Positions 38,182-47,176 are shown, counted from the first letter of the stretch. The stretch is 64,000 nt of DNA from Dryocola clanedunensis subsp. sulfonylureivorans (GCF_016756775.1 NZ_JAERMU010000004.1:186001-250000), one strand, 5' to 3'. The notes: generated from the sequence alone by a model not told the origin. Translations and numbers: made by a program.

Positions 38182-38571
38182 TTAATGGCTAAGTTCTTTT
38201 GCTATCAGAGCAATGGAGACAAGGCCAGCGGAGCACTCTTCGTCATTCGCAAGCGTAGTCGTCATGACGTTGACAGGCTCGCCGGAATTCGTCACAAAAT
38301 GGATACGATAGACCTGCTGGTAAACGGTATCTGTACCCGCTTTGCCTTTAACAGGCATTGTCGCTATCAGCTCGGTTTTGGTTTTCGTGTCATCAAGTTG
38401 ACCCGCTGTAAAACCAAACTCCGCAAGCCGAACCTTTGTCGTTTGGGTGGGCCAGCGCTGGATACCAGAACAATCCGGGCCGGAAGAAGCCCCCCAACAA
38501 GGCAGGCTGAGAAAAACCACCGTGATTCCTGCGGCTACCTGACGGTTAATAAATGGTCGTTGCTTTCCCAT
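38182..38571 (-). CDS. Candidate immunity protein to the Tlde1-like effector (Tldi1-like)
   Basis: A 129-aa exported protein with a signal peptide (basic GKQRPFINRQ, hydrophobic AAGITVVFLSLPCWGA). The mature part has two cysteines (GPDCSGIQ and EECSAGLV), suggesting a periplasmic disulfide, and a small mixed fold. The start lies inside the effector gene: the two frames overlap by 37 bp, so they are co-expressed. Its position right after a DUF2778 effector and its periplasmic address are what is expected of an immunity protein that blocks a periplasmic peptidoglycan-attacking toxin. I do not recognise its sequence beyond that. Confidence 0.65.
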   Translation of the reverse strand: MGKQRPFINRQVAAGITVVFLSLPCWGASSGPDCSGIQRWPTQTTKVRLAEFGFTAGQLDDTKTKTELIATMPVKGKAGTDTVYQQVYRIHFVTNSGEPVNVMTTTLANDEECSAGLVSIALIAKELSH

Positions 38572-38897
38572 ATATGCGTCCTTACATTGAACGGAAAGAT
38601 AATGCAGCCGTGACTGACCTTACCGGGATGAACAATGCTGTCGCCATGAATCAAAAAGTCTTCACGATCGCACATCGTATTTGAGCTGTCAGGAATCAGC
38701 CGCATCGTATATCCCTTGGTACGCGGGTGAAAAAAAGGCTTACCAATTTTATAACGTCCTCGTGGTAGCGGCCCTGAATCTTTCACACATTCAAACGCTG
38801 GATTATTCATATAAGGACCAAAGCCAGCATAACCACCCGAGATTCGTTCTTCACCTCGCGATAAAATCCCATCGTTGACAGTATAGACCCACATCAT
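38535..38897 (-). CDS. Tlde1-like L,D-transpeptidase-fold effector (DUF2778)
   Basis: A 120-aa protein of the DUF2778 family, whose studied member, Tlde1 of Salmonella, is a type VI secretion effector with L,D-carboxypeptidase/transpeptidase-exchange activity on the target's peptidoglycan. The active-site signature is clear: FLIHGDS followed by KVSHGCIIF, i.e. a histidine and a Ser-His-Gly-Cys nucleophile. An ALPRGRYKIG-like GPLPRGRYKIGKPFFHP segment precedes it. No signal peptide, consistent with export by a secretion machine. An AAAGG site precedes ATGATG. No vgrG, hcp or PAAR gene is in the window, so it is an orphan. Confidence 0.82.
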   Translation of the reverse strand: MMWVYTVNDGILSRGEERISGGYAGFGPYMNNPAFECVKDSGPLPRGRYKIGKPFFHPRTKGYTMRLIPDSSNTMCDREDFLIHGDSIVHPGKVSHGCIIFPFNVRTHIWESNDHLLTVR

Positions 38898-39146
38898 AAT
38901 AACCTTTATTAATAAATAGAGTTAAGATGGTAACGCCAGCAAGCCATAAATAATCGAGTACAAATTCTTTAAACTGAGCGAAGATAAATTCGCAAAATAA
39001 ATTTACTGAGCCAGGTTATGCATATTTTATATTATTAGATTAATGATAATTTAAGATTTGCGAGTTCCCTCGCAGTAATAAACCAACAATCTTCTTATCT
39101 GGAAATATCGATTGTCAGCTGAAAACCAATTTGATTATTCTGTTTG

Positions 39147-39397
39147 GGCACCAGCAAAATCTGGTGCCGGGCGTAGGAACCCGATGGAACCAACAGCGAC
39201 AATGAACGCACCAGCGTATTTTTAATTGTCGCGGCACCAACACACCTTTATCCTGAGTAACGGTGACGTTGGTGGGTAGCCTTCGGGCTGGCCGGTTTCT
39301 GTTGAGTTCCTCGGCTTCCTACCCCCATCAACGTCACCCCCATGAGCGTAGGAACTCATGAAGTGACGATCTTAAAAACTCAGCAAAGATTATCGTC
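39147..39397 (+). promoter_or_regulatory. P4-immunity-like leader with paired target boxes
   Basis: The leader upstream of the 39398 gene carries, in order, a perfect hairpin (GGCACCAG/CTGGTGCC, 39147-39168), a first target box GCGTAGGAAC (39171-39180), a GCGACAAT/ATTGTCGC stem (39196-39232), the C4-type RNA (39262-39338) and a second box GCGTAGGAAC (39346-39355). The boxes are complementary to GAGTTCCT (39304-39311) and CTTCCTAC (39315-39322) in the RNA. This is the seqA-seqB-seqC order of phage P4 immunity, where RNA pairing ends transcription early. The rest of 38898-39146 is A+T-rich and holds no gene that I can support. Confidence 0.72.
39262..39338 (+). ncRNA. C4 / P4-CI-type antisense RNA
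   Basis: Exactly 77 nt bounded by GGTGACGTTG and CAACGTCACC, which pair perfectly; an inner stem of TGGGTAG with CTACCCCC extends it. Inside are an AGCC-UUCG-GGCU tetraloop hairpin (39278-39289) and a single-stranded antisense segment. Length and fold match the C4 antisense RNA family of phages P1/P7 and the CI RNA of satellite phage P4. Processing from a longer leader is usual for the family. It should act on the flanking target boxes and so repress the downstream gene. Confidence 0.8.
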
Positions 39398-39814
39398 ATG
39401 AATACAGTTAACACAAAAGTTCATTTAAGCCCTTCCCCAGTCCCTATGACACTGGACCTGTTCGAACTGCTGGACGCCTGCGAAACGCTTTCCGACGAGC
39501 TGACTGAATACAGCAGTCCTGCTCATCGGCAGGCTTTATATATCCGCCTGGCTGAGTGCCTTGAAGTAATGAAAGATGAGCTGGAAAGGCCGTTATCTCA
39601 GTATCTGATTGATCGACTGACGGCAGAGAAGTTAATAGATACCCAGCCTCAGCATCTCGCCGAGGATTCAGAGTTGCTGCGTCAGTATTGCTACGCGCTG
39701 ACTCAGGTGCTGATGAGTCAGAGGCAAACTGCCGAGGTGAACGAGGTGCTGAATGGATTGCTCTTTGAGCTGGTGAATTTACTGATTGAGGATTTGGTTG
39801 CGCCGAGATTTTAA
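39398..39814 (+). CDS. Unknown acidic helical protein downstream of the C4-type RNA
   Basis: A 138-aa protein with no recognised family. It is almost wholly helical and acidic, Leu- and Glu-rich, with segments LFELLDACETLSDELTEY and NGLLFELVNLLIEDL that could form coiled coils or an oligomer. No signal or membrane segment. The ATG lacks a good ribosome site; a three-codon frame ATGAAGTGA at 39358, right after the second target box, might couple its translation. Its place after an immunity-type RNA suggests a phage- or plasmid-derived gene, perhaps antirepressor- or growth-inhibitor-like; that is inference. A strong terminator follows. Confidence 0.65.
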   Translation: MNTVNTKVHLSPSPVPMTLDLFELLDACETLSDELTEYSSPAHRQALYIRLAECLEVMKDELERPLSQYLIDRLTAEKLIDTQPQHLAEDSELLRQYCYALTQVLMSQRQTAEVNEVLNGLLFELVNLLIEDLVAPRF

Positions 39815-39830
39815 AGCCGGTCAGCAATCT

Positions 39831-39859
39831 GAGGCCGGATAATTACCCGGCCTCTTTTT
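39831..39859 (+). terminator. Terminator of the 39398 gene
   Basis: GAGGCCGG and CCGGCCTC pair perfectly around an 8-nt A+T loop and are followed by TTTTT on the plus strand. Confidence 0.9.
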
Positions 39860-39895
39860 AGTCGCTTAGCTTCGTTGATTACCCGTCACGCGAGG

Positions 39896-41449
39896 TCAGG
39901 CAGCCGTCACCGGTTTTTGCTCGTTCTTCACCTGCGCGTTTTCCAGCATGCGGCGTACAGGTACGATAAGCACCAGCAGTACCGCTGCGCAGATCAGCAG
40001 CGCAATAGAGCAGCGGGCGAAGAGATCCGGCAGCATATCCAGCTGATCGGCCTTCACGTGGCCGCCGATCAGGCCCGCCGCCAGGTTGCCCAGCGCGCTG
40101 GCGCAGAACCACAGCCCCATCATCTGCCCGCGCATTCTTTCCGGCGCCAGCAGCGTCATGGTTGCAAGGCCAATCGGGCTCAGGCACAGCTCACCCAGCG
40201 TCAGCATCAGAATGCTGCCGACCAGCCAGAATGGCGACACGCCTGCTCCGCCGCTGTTGAGGACGTTTTCTGCCGCCAGCATCATCAGGCCAAAGCCCGC
40301 CGCGGCACATAAAATACCGATAACAAATTTGGTGATGCTGCTCAGGCGCACGTTTTTCCGCGCCATTGCCGGCCATGCCCAGCTGAATACCGGGGCCAGC
40401 AGAATGATAAACAGCGCGTTGACTGACTGGAACCACACCGCAGGGATTTCAAAATCCCCCACCATGCGGTTGGTATAGTCATTCGCGAACAGGTTAAACG
40501 AGGTTGGTTTCTGCTCAAAGGCGGACCAGAAGAAAGCGGCGGAGACCAGCAGAATAAAACAGACCAGCAGCCTGGCGCGCTCCTTGCGATTCAGACCGGC
40601 AAACATAAACAGATAGATAAAATAGAGGGCCACCGAAGCGGCAATCACATAGACCAGCACGCTGGCGACCGCGACGGGATTGATAACCACAATACCCTGC
40701 GCAATCAGCGTCACAACGACCGCTACGCCAGCCGCCAGCGCCAGTAGCCAGGCACCCACGCCATTTTTCTTCGTCACCGGGCTGTTCCAGGTTGAATCCA
40801 GGCCAACTTCGCTGTCGTAACGTTTCATCGCCGGAACGGCAAAGACGCGGAAAATCACCAGCGCGACCAGCATCCCTATCCCGCCGATACCAAAGCCCCA
40901 GTGCCAGCCGTGGGTTTTTATCAGCCAGCCGGAGATCAGCGGCGCGATAAAGGAGCCCATGTTGATACCCATATAGAAGAGCGAGAAGCCGCCGTCGCGG
41001 CGCGCATCGCCTTTTTTGTACAGCGTCCCCACCATCACCGAGATACAGGTTTTGAACAGGCCGGAACCGAGCACGATAAACATCAGGCCGATAAAGAACA
41101 GGCTGTCGCCCATCATGGCGGAAAGCGCAATCGACAGATGGCCGAGTGCGATTAGGATCGAACCGTACCAGACCGCTTTCTGCTGGCCGAGCCAGTTGTC
41201 TGCCAGCCATCCGCCCGGCAGCGCCGCCAGGTACATGCTGCCCGCGAAGATCCCGACGATGGCAGAGGCATTTTCACGCGCCAGCCCCATGCCGCCGTCG
41301 TAAACGGTCGCGGCCATAAACAGGATCAATAAGGGGCGAATGCCATAAAACGAGAAGCGCTCCCACATTTCGGTGAAAAACAGCGAGCCCAGCGGATAAG
41401 GATGGCCGAAGAAGGTCCGGCTTTCGTTTTTGTTAACAGAGGATTGCAT
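39896..41449 (-). CDS. Proton-dependent oligopeptide transporter (POT/PTR2 family)
   Basis: Inner-membrane di- and tripeptide:proton symporter, 517 aa with 14 helices. The proton-coupling motif appears as TEMWERFSFYGIRPLLI in the first helix, followed by the PTR2 signatures LPGGWLADNWLGQQKAVWYG and FSLFYMGINMGSFIAPLISGW. Length and N-terminus differ from E. coli DtpA-D, so it is a separate branch. ATGGAG lies just before the start. It stands alone between the C4-RNA module and the P450 gene. Substrates beyond small peptides cannot be inferred. Confidence 0.88.
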   Translation of the reverse strand: MQSSVNKNESRTFFGHPYPLGSLFFTEMWERFSFYGIRPLLILFMAATVYDGGMGLARENASAIVGIFAGSMYLAALPGGWLADNWLGQQKAVWYGSILIALGHLSIALSAMMGDSLFFIGLMFIVLGSGLFKTCISVMVGTLYKKGDARRDGGFSLFYMGINMGSFIAPLISGWLIKTHGWHWGFGIGGIGMLVALVIFRVFAVPAMKRYDSEVGLDSTWNSPVTKKNGVGAWLLALAAGVAVVVTLIAQGIVVINPVAVASVLVYVIAASVALYFIYLFMFAGLNRKERARLLVCFILLVSAAFFWSAFEQKPTSFNLFANDYTNRMVGDFEIPAVWFQSVNALFIILLAPVFSWAWPAMARKNVRLSSITKFVIGILCAAAGFGLMMLAAENVLNSGGAGVSPFWLVGSILMLTLGELCLSPIGLATMTLLAPERMRGQMMGLWFCASALGNLAAGLIGGHVKADQLDMLPDLFARCSIALLICAAVLLVLIVPVRRMLENAQVKNEQKPVTAA

Positions 41450-41870
41450 AAAATCTCCATGAGGTGTGTCGGCGTGCCGGTAAGCACCAGAATGCCCGGC
41501 GGCTTTATGAATAACGGCCGCTCTTTAACATCAAGCTATGATTATTTGACCATTTGATAACTGGTCGGTGGTTTTGTCTAGTCCTTATCCCAGAACTTTA
41601 AGATGAAAATTCGATGATTGTCTACTTTTGCAGATTTTTTGTCGGGTGGGAGAGGATAGTGATTGACATGAGTGCGGTATCAATAAATCACACATTTTCC
41701 ATTTACAATCATAACGTTAAAACAGGATGGTGATTTTTTTGCGATACAGGAGGGCTGTCGGACCAACGTTTTGCCTGGGTTCACATTCATAGCTGGGAAT
41801 AAAAGCACCCTGGTCGCGCGACTATTTGCGTGTAATAAAAATCTCAAAGTGGGGTGCTGAAATTAATCCT
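41450..41870. other. Intergenic region between the peptide transporter and P450 genes
   Basis: A 421-bp region with no supported gene. It holds the transporter promoter on the minus strand and the 3' flank of the P450 gene. A small inverted repeat GACCA-N9-TGGTC (41548-41566) may be an operator. TTGACA at about 41663 has no good -10 partner. Confidence 0.4.
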
Positions 41871-43091
41871 TTAGCCGATTCTTATTGCCAGGCTCTCAAG
41901 CGTTCTCAGTATCAGACTTTTTTTTGACCAGATGGCTTCGCCCTCCAGAGTGATAGTGCCTCTGTCGCTTAACGCAGTGGCGAGGCTCTCAGCCTGGTAT
42001 TGTGCCAGTAGTTGACCGATACACTGGTGCGCACCCGCACCAAACCCCAGCTGGCGTTGAGCATTCTTTCTGCCGGGCATAAAACGCCATGCCTCCTCAA
42101 AAACATGTTCATCTCTGTTAGCCGAACCAAGACAAAGCAGAACGTTATCGCCCACGCTGAGCTGGCGACCCAGCAGCGTCACCGGGGCCTCGACCTTTCG
42201 CCTGGCCATCTGAAGCGGCGACTCAAAGCGCATGGTTTCAATGACGATATCTTTCATGCGCAGGGAGTTATTTTTGACACGTTCCTGTAGCTCAGGATGC
42301 TGTGCAAGCATAAATAGCAGGTTTCCGGACAAAGCTTCACTGGTTTCACTCCCGCCAATTAGCATCGTGACACAATCGGTGCTGAATCGCTGCGAAAGAG
42401 TCTCTTCATTGCCACCATATCCTTTGAGCAGACTGCGATAAAAAAGCGAGTCATACCCCTTCCTGTGCGCCTGTGCCAGACGACAAAAACTCTTATCCAG
42501 ATGTGAAAGCGCCTTTAAAAGTCGTTCAAGCCCCTGTCTGTCAATGGCGCTGGGATCGAGTAATAACCGAATTGCATTTCTCTCCTGCTCAACCACTTCC
42601 TGCTGCTCTTCCGGCAGGTTGAGCCAGGCAACAAAAAGCTTTCCCCAGAGAGGGGCGGCAATCTGGCCAATTCCGTCTAAGGTGTTGACGCCATTAAGCT
42701 CCGCCACCAGCGAATTCGCTTCGCGAGAAATAATGTCGGTTAAGGCCACCCATGAGTCACCCGAAAACAATGCCTGTAGCGCCTGACGGTGCTCCCGATG
42801 AACGCCACCATCTTCAAACAGCACGATGCCGTAAAGAAGGGATCGCAAAGCAGGAGAGAGGCTGAGGCTCCGTTTTTCCAGTTCAGCATGCAAATCTTCA
42901 GGGATTCCCGAAGAGATGAAAGAGCGCTCTCTCAGAGCCTGATAAACATCCTTATAGCGAGTGAGTACCCATGTTTTACCTATTCGCATCACCGGCTGGT
43001 GAGTTCGCATGTGATGATAAACGGTATGAAGATTTTCCTGAAAATCAGGAGATGCAGGGTTAAACCGAAGTGCTTTATCGAGATATGCCAT
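41871..43091 (-). CDS. Cytochrome P450
   Basis: A 406-aa soluble heme-thiolate monooxygenase of the bacterial class. All core motifs are present: C-helix HREHR (98-102), I-helix oxygen-activating GGSET (246-250), ExxR as ETMR (285-288), and the heme loop FGAGAHQCIG with axial Cys357. The ATG at 43091 is preferred over an in-frame GTG six codons upstream. No ferredoxin, ferredoxin reductase or biosynthetic partner lies nearby, so electrons must come from elsewhere. E. coli has no P450 and they are scarce in Enterobacteriaceae, which together with its position next to proA suggests horizontal gain. Substrate unknown. Confidence 0.92.
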   Translation of the reverse strand: MAYLDKALRFNPASPDFQENLHTVYHHMRTHQPVMRIGKTWVLTRYKDVYQALRERSFISSGIPEDLHAELEKRSLSLSPALRSLLYGIVLFEDGGVHREHRQALQALFSGDSWVALTDIISREANSLVAELNGVNTLDGIGQIAAPLWGKLFVAWLNLPEEQQEVVEQERNAIRLLLDPSAIDRQGLERLLKALSHLDKSFCRLAQAHRKGYDSLFYRSLLKGYGGNEETLSQRFSTDCVTMLIGGSETSEALSGNLLFMLAQHPELQERVKNNSLRMKDIVIETMRFESPLQMARRKVEAPVTLLGRQLSVGDNVLLCLGSANRDEHVFEEAWRFMPGRKNAQRQLGFGAGAHQCIGQLLAQYQAESLATALSDRGTITLEGEAIWSKKSLILRTLESLAIRIG

Positions 43092-43203
43092 AGGTGGGAC
43101 CCTCGTCACAGGATGACTAACCTTTGAGTTAAGCAGGGATATGTTTCACTGACATTATTGCGACTGCGGTTAGTGGGACAACTTTTCTCGCTACGCCTTA
43201 AAC

Positions 43204-43282
43204 GATGGACTCTCCTTTAGCTTGTCAGTATTGACACTGAGAAGGAGATGGACTCAAAAGAGTGTACTGACAAACAGTACAC
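43204..43282. repeat. Nested inverted repeats downstream of proA
   Basis: TGTCA-GTAT-TGACA (43223-43236) lies inside CTCCTT/AAGGAG (43212-43247) with symmetric 5-nt interior loops; the whole is flanked by a 9-bp direct repeat GATGGACTC (43204-43212 and 43247-43255). A further perfect palindrome GTGTACTG-ACAAA-CAGTACAC follows at 43262-43282. No gene is present. E. coli carries tRNA gene thrW at this point; I find no tRNA here. Confidence 0.6.
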
Positions 43283-43295
43283 GTCCCCAAAATGA

Positions 43296-43324
43296 AAGGG
43301 TAATAACTTATCCGTATTACCCTT
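43296..43324 (-). terminator. Terminator of proBA
   Basis: AAGGGTAAT and ATTACCCTT form a 9-bp stem with an 11-nt loop; read on the minus strand it is followed by TCATTTT. It lies 6 bp after the proA stop. Confidence 0.75.
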
Positions 43325-43330
43325 CTTCAA

Positions 43331-44584
43331 TCACCCCCGAACCGTATCGTCCCCAAAGCCTATCCACTTATAGGTGGTCAGCGCTTCCAGACCCATCGGG
43401 CCACGGGCGTGCAGCTTCTGGGTGCTGACTGCAACTTCCGCGCCCAGGCCGAACTGCGCGCCGTCGGTGAAGCGGGTTGAGGCGTTCACATATACCGCAG
43501 AGGAATCCACTTCATTAACGAAGCGATTCGCGTTGCGCAGCGTGCGGGTCAGGATGGCGTCCGAATGCTGGGTGCCGTGCTCGCGGATGTGGTCGATGGC
43601 TTCGTCCAGATCGGCGACCACCTTCACGTTCAGATGCAGAGACAGCCACTCATCATCGTACTCTTCCGCTTTCACCGGCAGCGCTTCCGCCGGGCCATTT
43701 TGCAACACCGGCAGGGATTTTTCGTCCGCGTGTAGCGTGACGCCGGACTCCGCCATCTGCTTGCTGAGCGCGGGCAGGAAGGTGTCGGCAATGCCCTGAT
43801 GCACCAGCAGCGTTTCCACCGTGTTGCAGGTGCTTGGCCGCTGAGTCTTGGCGTTAACGATGATTTTCAGCGCCGGTTCGATTTCCGCCGTGTCGTCCAC
43901 CACGATATGGCAGACGCCAATTCCGCCGGTGATCACCGGAATGGTGGACTGCTCGCGGCAAAGTTTATGCAGGCCCGCGCCGCCGCGTGGGATCAGCATA
44001 TCGACGTAGCGATCCATCTTCAGCAGCTCGTTGACCAGCGCGCGGTCAGGGCTTTCAATCGCCTGTACTGCCGCCGCCGGCAGGCCGCATTCCACCAGCG
44101 CCTGCTGGATAACTTTCACGGTGGCTGCGTTGGTACGCCACGTCTCTTTGCCGCCGCGCAGGATCGCCGCGTTGCCGGTTTTCAGGCACAGGGAGGCGAC
44201 GTCTACGGTGACGTTAGGCCGCGCTTCATAAATCACGCCAATCACGCCCAGCGGCACGCGGCGACGCTCGAGGCGCAGGCCGCTGTCCAGCAGCCCGCCG
44301 TCAATCACCTGCCCTACCGGGTCGCCGAGGTTGCAGACCTGACGCACGTCGTCGGCGATACCTTTCAGGCGTGCCGGGGTGAGCAGCAGGCGGTCGAGCA
44401 TCGCTTCGCTCAGGCCGTTGGTGCGGGCTTCCGCCACATCCTGCTCGTTGGCAGTGAGTATCTGTTCAGCCTGCGCTTCCAGGTAATCCGCAATGCGTTG
44501 CAGCACGCGGTTTTTCTCAAGGCTTGAGAGCAGTGCCATTTTGTAAGAGGCCGCTTTGGCGGCTTTGCCCATCTGTTCCAGCAT
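43331..44584 (-). CDS. proA: Gamma-glutamyl phosphate reductase
   Basis: Second enzyme of proline synthesis: reduces gamma-glutamyl phosphate with NADPH to glutamate semialdehyde. 417 aa, the E. coli length. [34 protein letters not shown] and the catalytic cysteine in [15 protein letters not shown] are clear, as is the C-terminal [19 protein letters not shown]. It follows proB by 10 bp on the same strand and the two enzymes are thought to channel their labile intermediate. A terminator ends the operon. Confidence 0.97.
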   Translation of the reverse strand: MLEQMGKAAKAASYKMALLSSLEKNRVLQRIADYLEAQAEQILTANEQDVAEARTNGLSEAMLDRLLLTPARLKGIADDVRQVCNLGDPVGQVIDGGLLDSGLRLERRRVPLGVIGVIYEARPNVTVDVASLCLKTGNAAILRGGKETWRTNAATVKVIQQALVECGLPAAAVQAIESPDRALVNELLKMDRYVDMLIPRGGAGLHKLCREQSTIPVITGGIGVCHIVVDDTAEIEPALKIIVNAKTQRPSTCNTVETLLVHQGIADTFLPALSKQMAESGVTLHADEKSLPVLQNGPAEALPVKAEEYDDEWLSLHLNVKVVADLDEAIDHIREHGTQHSDAILTRTLRNANRFVNEVDSSAVYVNASTRFTDGAQFGLGAEVAVSTQKLHARGPMGLEALTTYKWIGFGDDTVRG

Positions 44585-44594
44585 TGCCCGCTCC

Positions 44595-45698
44595 TTAGTT
44601 AACGATCATGTCGTCACGATGCACCGCCACCGGGCCGTATTCATAGCCGAGGATCGCACCGATCTGTTGTGAATGGTGGCCCGCCACGCGACGCAGCGCA
44701 TCGCTGTTGTAGCGGCAGACGCCATGGGCGATGTCGCGCCCTTCCAGGCTGCGAATGCGGATGACTTCGCCACGGGAAAAGTTGCCCGTCACGCTTTTGA
44801 TCCCTTTAGGCAACAGAGAACTGCCACGCTCGAGGATGGCGGAGAGCGCGCCGTCGTCCACGGTGATTTCACCCGCAGGTGGCGCGCCGAAGATCCAGCG
44901 TTTGCGGTTCTCCAGCGGCGACTGCTGCGCGTGAAAGCGCGTGCCTACTGGCGTACCCGCCATCACATCGCCAATCACGCCAGGCTTACTGCCTGCTGCA
45001 ATAATGACGTCGATGCCCGCACGGCAGGCAACGTCTGCGGCCTGTAGTTTGGTGCCCATGCCGCCCGTACCCAGGCCCGAGACGCTGTCGCCCGCGATGG
45101 AGCGTAGCGCGTCGTCGATGCCGTGAACTTCTTTAATGAGCTCCGCTTCCGGGTTATTGCGCGGGTCTGCGGTATAGAGGCCCTGCTGGTCGGTCAGCAG
45201 CAGCAGTTTGTCCGCCCCGGCCAGAATAGCGGCCAGCGCAGAGAGATTATCGTTATCGCCGACTTTGATTTCTGCGGTAGCCACCGCATCGTTTTCGTTG
45301 ATGATCGGCACGATGTTGTTATCGAGCAGCGCACGCAGGGTGTCACGCGCGTTCAGAAAGCGCTCGCGGTCTTCCATATCGGCACGCGTCAGCAGCATCT
45401 GCCCGACGTGGATACCGTAAATAGAGAAGAGCTGTTCCCACAGCTGAATAAGGCGGCTCTGCCCAACCGCCGCCAGCAGTTGCTTGGAGGCGATAGTGGC
45501 GGGGAGTTCCGGGTAGCCCAGATGCTCGCGCCCGGCGGCAATGGCCCCGGAGGTAACAATAACAATGCGGTGCCCGCTCGCGTGCAGCTGCGCGCACTGG
45601 CGCACCAGCTCAACGATGTGGGCGCGGTTCAGGCGGCGTGAGCCACCGGTTAATACGCTGGTGCCAAGTTTAACGACCAGCGTCTGGCTATCACTCAT
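44595..45698 (-). CDS. proB: Glutamate 5-kinase
   Basis: First enzyme of proline synthesis, phosphorylating glutamate with ATP and inhibited by proline; 367 aa as in E. coli. The amino-acid kinase domain starts [18 protein letters not shown] and contains [15 protein letters not shown] and [17 protein letters not shown]; a C-terminal PUA domain covers about residues 275-367. It starts a two-gene operon with proA and is divergent from phoE, the E. coli order. Confidence 0.97.
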   Translation of the reverse strand: MSDSQTLVVKLGTSVLTGGSRRLNRAHIVELVRQCAQLHASGHRIVIVTSGAIAAGREHLGYPELPATIASKQLLAAVGQSRLIQLWEQLFSIYGIHVGQMLLTRADMEDRERFLNARDTLRALLDNNIVPIINENDAVATAEIKVGDNDNLSALAAILAGADKLLLLTDQQGLYTADPRNNPEAELIKEVHGIDDALRSIAGDSVSGLGTGGMGTKLQAADVACRAGIDVIIAAGSKPGVIGDVMAGTPVGTRFHAQQSPLENRKRWIFGAPPAGEITVDDGALSAILERGSSLLPKGIKSVTGNFSRGEVIRIRSLEGRDIAHGVCRYNSDALRRVAGHHSQQIGAILGYEYGPVAVHRDDMIVN

Positions 45699-45890
45699 GA
45701 TTCTCTGCCGTTTTAACGAAAGGGGGAAAATTAAAGACCAACTGACGTTGTATCAGGACTCACGCGCCTTGCCAACAGGCTGAGAGGGAAATCACACAAC
45801 TTCCTGAAAGGGATCAGCAAGCGTAGCGGTAACATTTGACAATTTTATGACGGCAAACCTTTTTTACCTATATTTAAGTTTTATCTTGTT

Positions 45891-45908
45891 CTGTCATAAA
45901 TCTTTCAT
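45891..45908 (+). promoter_or_regulatory. PhoB box of phoE
   Basis: CTGTCAT and CTTTCAT are separated by AAAT, a good two-half-site PhoB box 84 bp before the phoE ATG. GATAAA at 45917-45922 is a suitable -10. The rest of the 294-bp gap to proB holds the proBA promoter on the other strand but no further gene. Confidence 0.85.
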
Positions 45909-45992
45909 CTCCAGGCGATAAAACTCTCTGCGTTTTTTAACGGAATTTATTTCGATTAAATTTTAGCGCGTCCAACACATCTGGAATTGAAA

Positions 45993-47090
45993 ATGAAAAA
46001 GACCACACTGGCATTGATGGTAATAAGCGTTGTTGCTGTCTCCTCTTCTCAGGCCGCAGAGATTTTTAATAAAGACGGAAATAAACTCGATCTCTATGGA
46101 AAGGTTAAAGGGCTGCATTATTTCAGTGATAATAATAGTGTTGATGGTGACCAGTCCTATGTTCGCCTGGGCTTTAAAGGTGAAACACAGATTAACGATC
46201 TGCTGACCGGTTTTGGCCAGTGGGAATACCAGATGGCGGGCAATAAAAGCGAGAGCGATACTAATACCGCGAAAACGCGTTTAGCCTTTGCAGGTTTAAA
46301 AGCCGGTGACTACGGTTCATTCGATTATGGCCGTAACTATGGCGTGCTTTATAACATCGCCTCGTGGACGGATATGATGCCGGAGTTTGGTGACGACTCT
46401 TACACCAAAACCGATAACTTTATGACCGGCCGTGCTAACGGGCTGGCAACTTACCGTAATACCGACTTCTTCGGATTGATCGATGGCCTCAAGTTTGCCT
46501 TACAGTACCAGGGTAAAAACGAGAACGACGGCCGCGCGGCAAGCAAAGCCAACGGCGACGGTTTCGGGACTTCCCTGACTTATGAGCTGGGCGACAGCGG
46601 CATGAGCGTAGGCGGCGCGTACAGTAACTCCAACCGCACGCTGGCGCAGAAAACCAATATTTACGGTCAGGGTGATAAAGCCGAAGCCTGGACCACCGGC
46701 CTGAAATATGATGCCAACAATGTTTACCTGGCCGCTATGTATGCCGAAACACGCAATATGACGCCAGTGTCCGGCACGGCTAATATCGGCGGAGTGGACA
46801 CCTCAGTCAGCGGCTTTGCGAATAAAAACCAGGCGTTTGAAGTGATTGCTCAGTACCAGTTTGATTTCGGCCTGCGTCCGTCACTGGGTTATGTTCAGGC
46901 GAAAGGCAAAGATATTGAAGGCGTAGGTGATGCAGACCTGGTGAAATATATCGATGTTGCCGCCACTTATTATTTCAATAAAAACATGTCGACGTATGTG
47001 GATTATAAAATCAACCAACTGGGTGATAATAACGCACTCAACCTGAATACGGATGACGTGGTAGCTTTAGGTCTGGTTTATCAGTTCTGA
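45993..47090 (+). CDS. phoE: Phosphoporin PhoE
   Basis: Trimeric outer-membrane porin (365 aa) that favours anions such as phosphate and is induced by phosphate starvation. A signal peptide ends SSSQAAEIF, and the mature protein starts [16 protein letters not shown] like E. coli PhoE. Sixteen beta strands are implied, with the constriction-loop region [10 protein letters not shown] and the terminal ...[12 protein letters not shown] ending in Phe, required for BAM assembly. The ATG at 45993 is preferred over the TTG two codons upstream. External loops differ from E. coli (for example [15 protein letters not shown]), as is usual under phage and immune selection. Confidence 0.95.
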   Translation: MKKTTLALMVISVVAVSSSQAAEIFNKDGNKLDLYGKVKGLHYFSDNNSVDGDQSYVRLGFKGETQINDLLTGFGQWEYQMAGNKSESDTNTAKTRLAFAGLKAGDYGSFDYGRNYGVLYNIASWTDMMPEFGDDSYTKTDNFMTGRANGLATYRNTDFFGLIDGLKFALQYQGKNENDGRAASKANGDGFGTSLTYELGDSGMSVGGAYSNSNRTLAQKTNIYGQGDKAEAWTTGLKYDANNVYLAAMYAETRNMTPVSGTANIGGVDTSVSGFANKNQAFEVIAQYQFDFGLRPSLGYVQAKGKDIEGVGDADLVKYIDVAATYYFNKNMSTYVDYKINQLGDNNALNLNTDDVVALGLVYQF

Positions 47091-47147
47091 CTTTATCATG
47101 CTTAACGGCGGAGAACGCTTCAGTTATCTGTCGTAAAAATACAAATA

Positions 47148-47176
47148 AAAAAGCCCTTTATTAAAAAGGGCTTTTT
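47148..47176. terminator. Bidirectional terminator between phoE and crl
   Basis: AAAAAGCCCTTT and AAAGGGCTTTTT form a hairpin flanked by A and T runs, able to end both converging transcripts. Confidence 0.9.

Noticed and set aside
38182-38613. 142-codon plus-strand frame over the effector/immunity genes
   Set aside because: Antisense to a signal-peptide-bearing protein overlapping a clear DUF2778 effector; the minus-strand reading is better supported.
38182-39860. Complete prophage or type VI secretion locus
   Set aside because: Only an effector pair and a P4-type RNA with one unknown gene are present; no integrase, capsid, tail, hcp or vgrG gene was seen.
43110-43330. Expected tRNA-Thr gene (thrW) after proA
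   Set aside because: Both strands were read for a cloverleaf and the thrW sequence; none is present, only inverted repeats.
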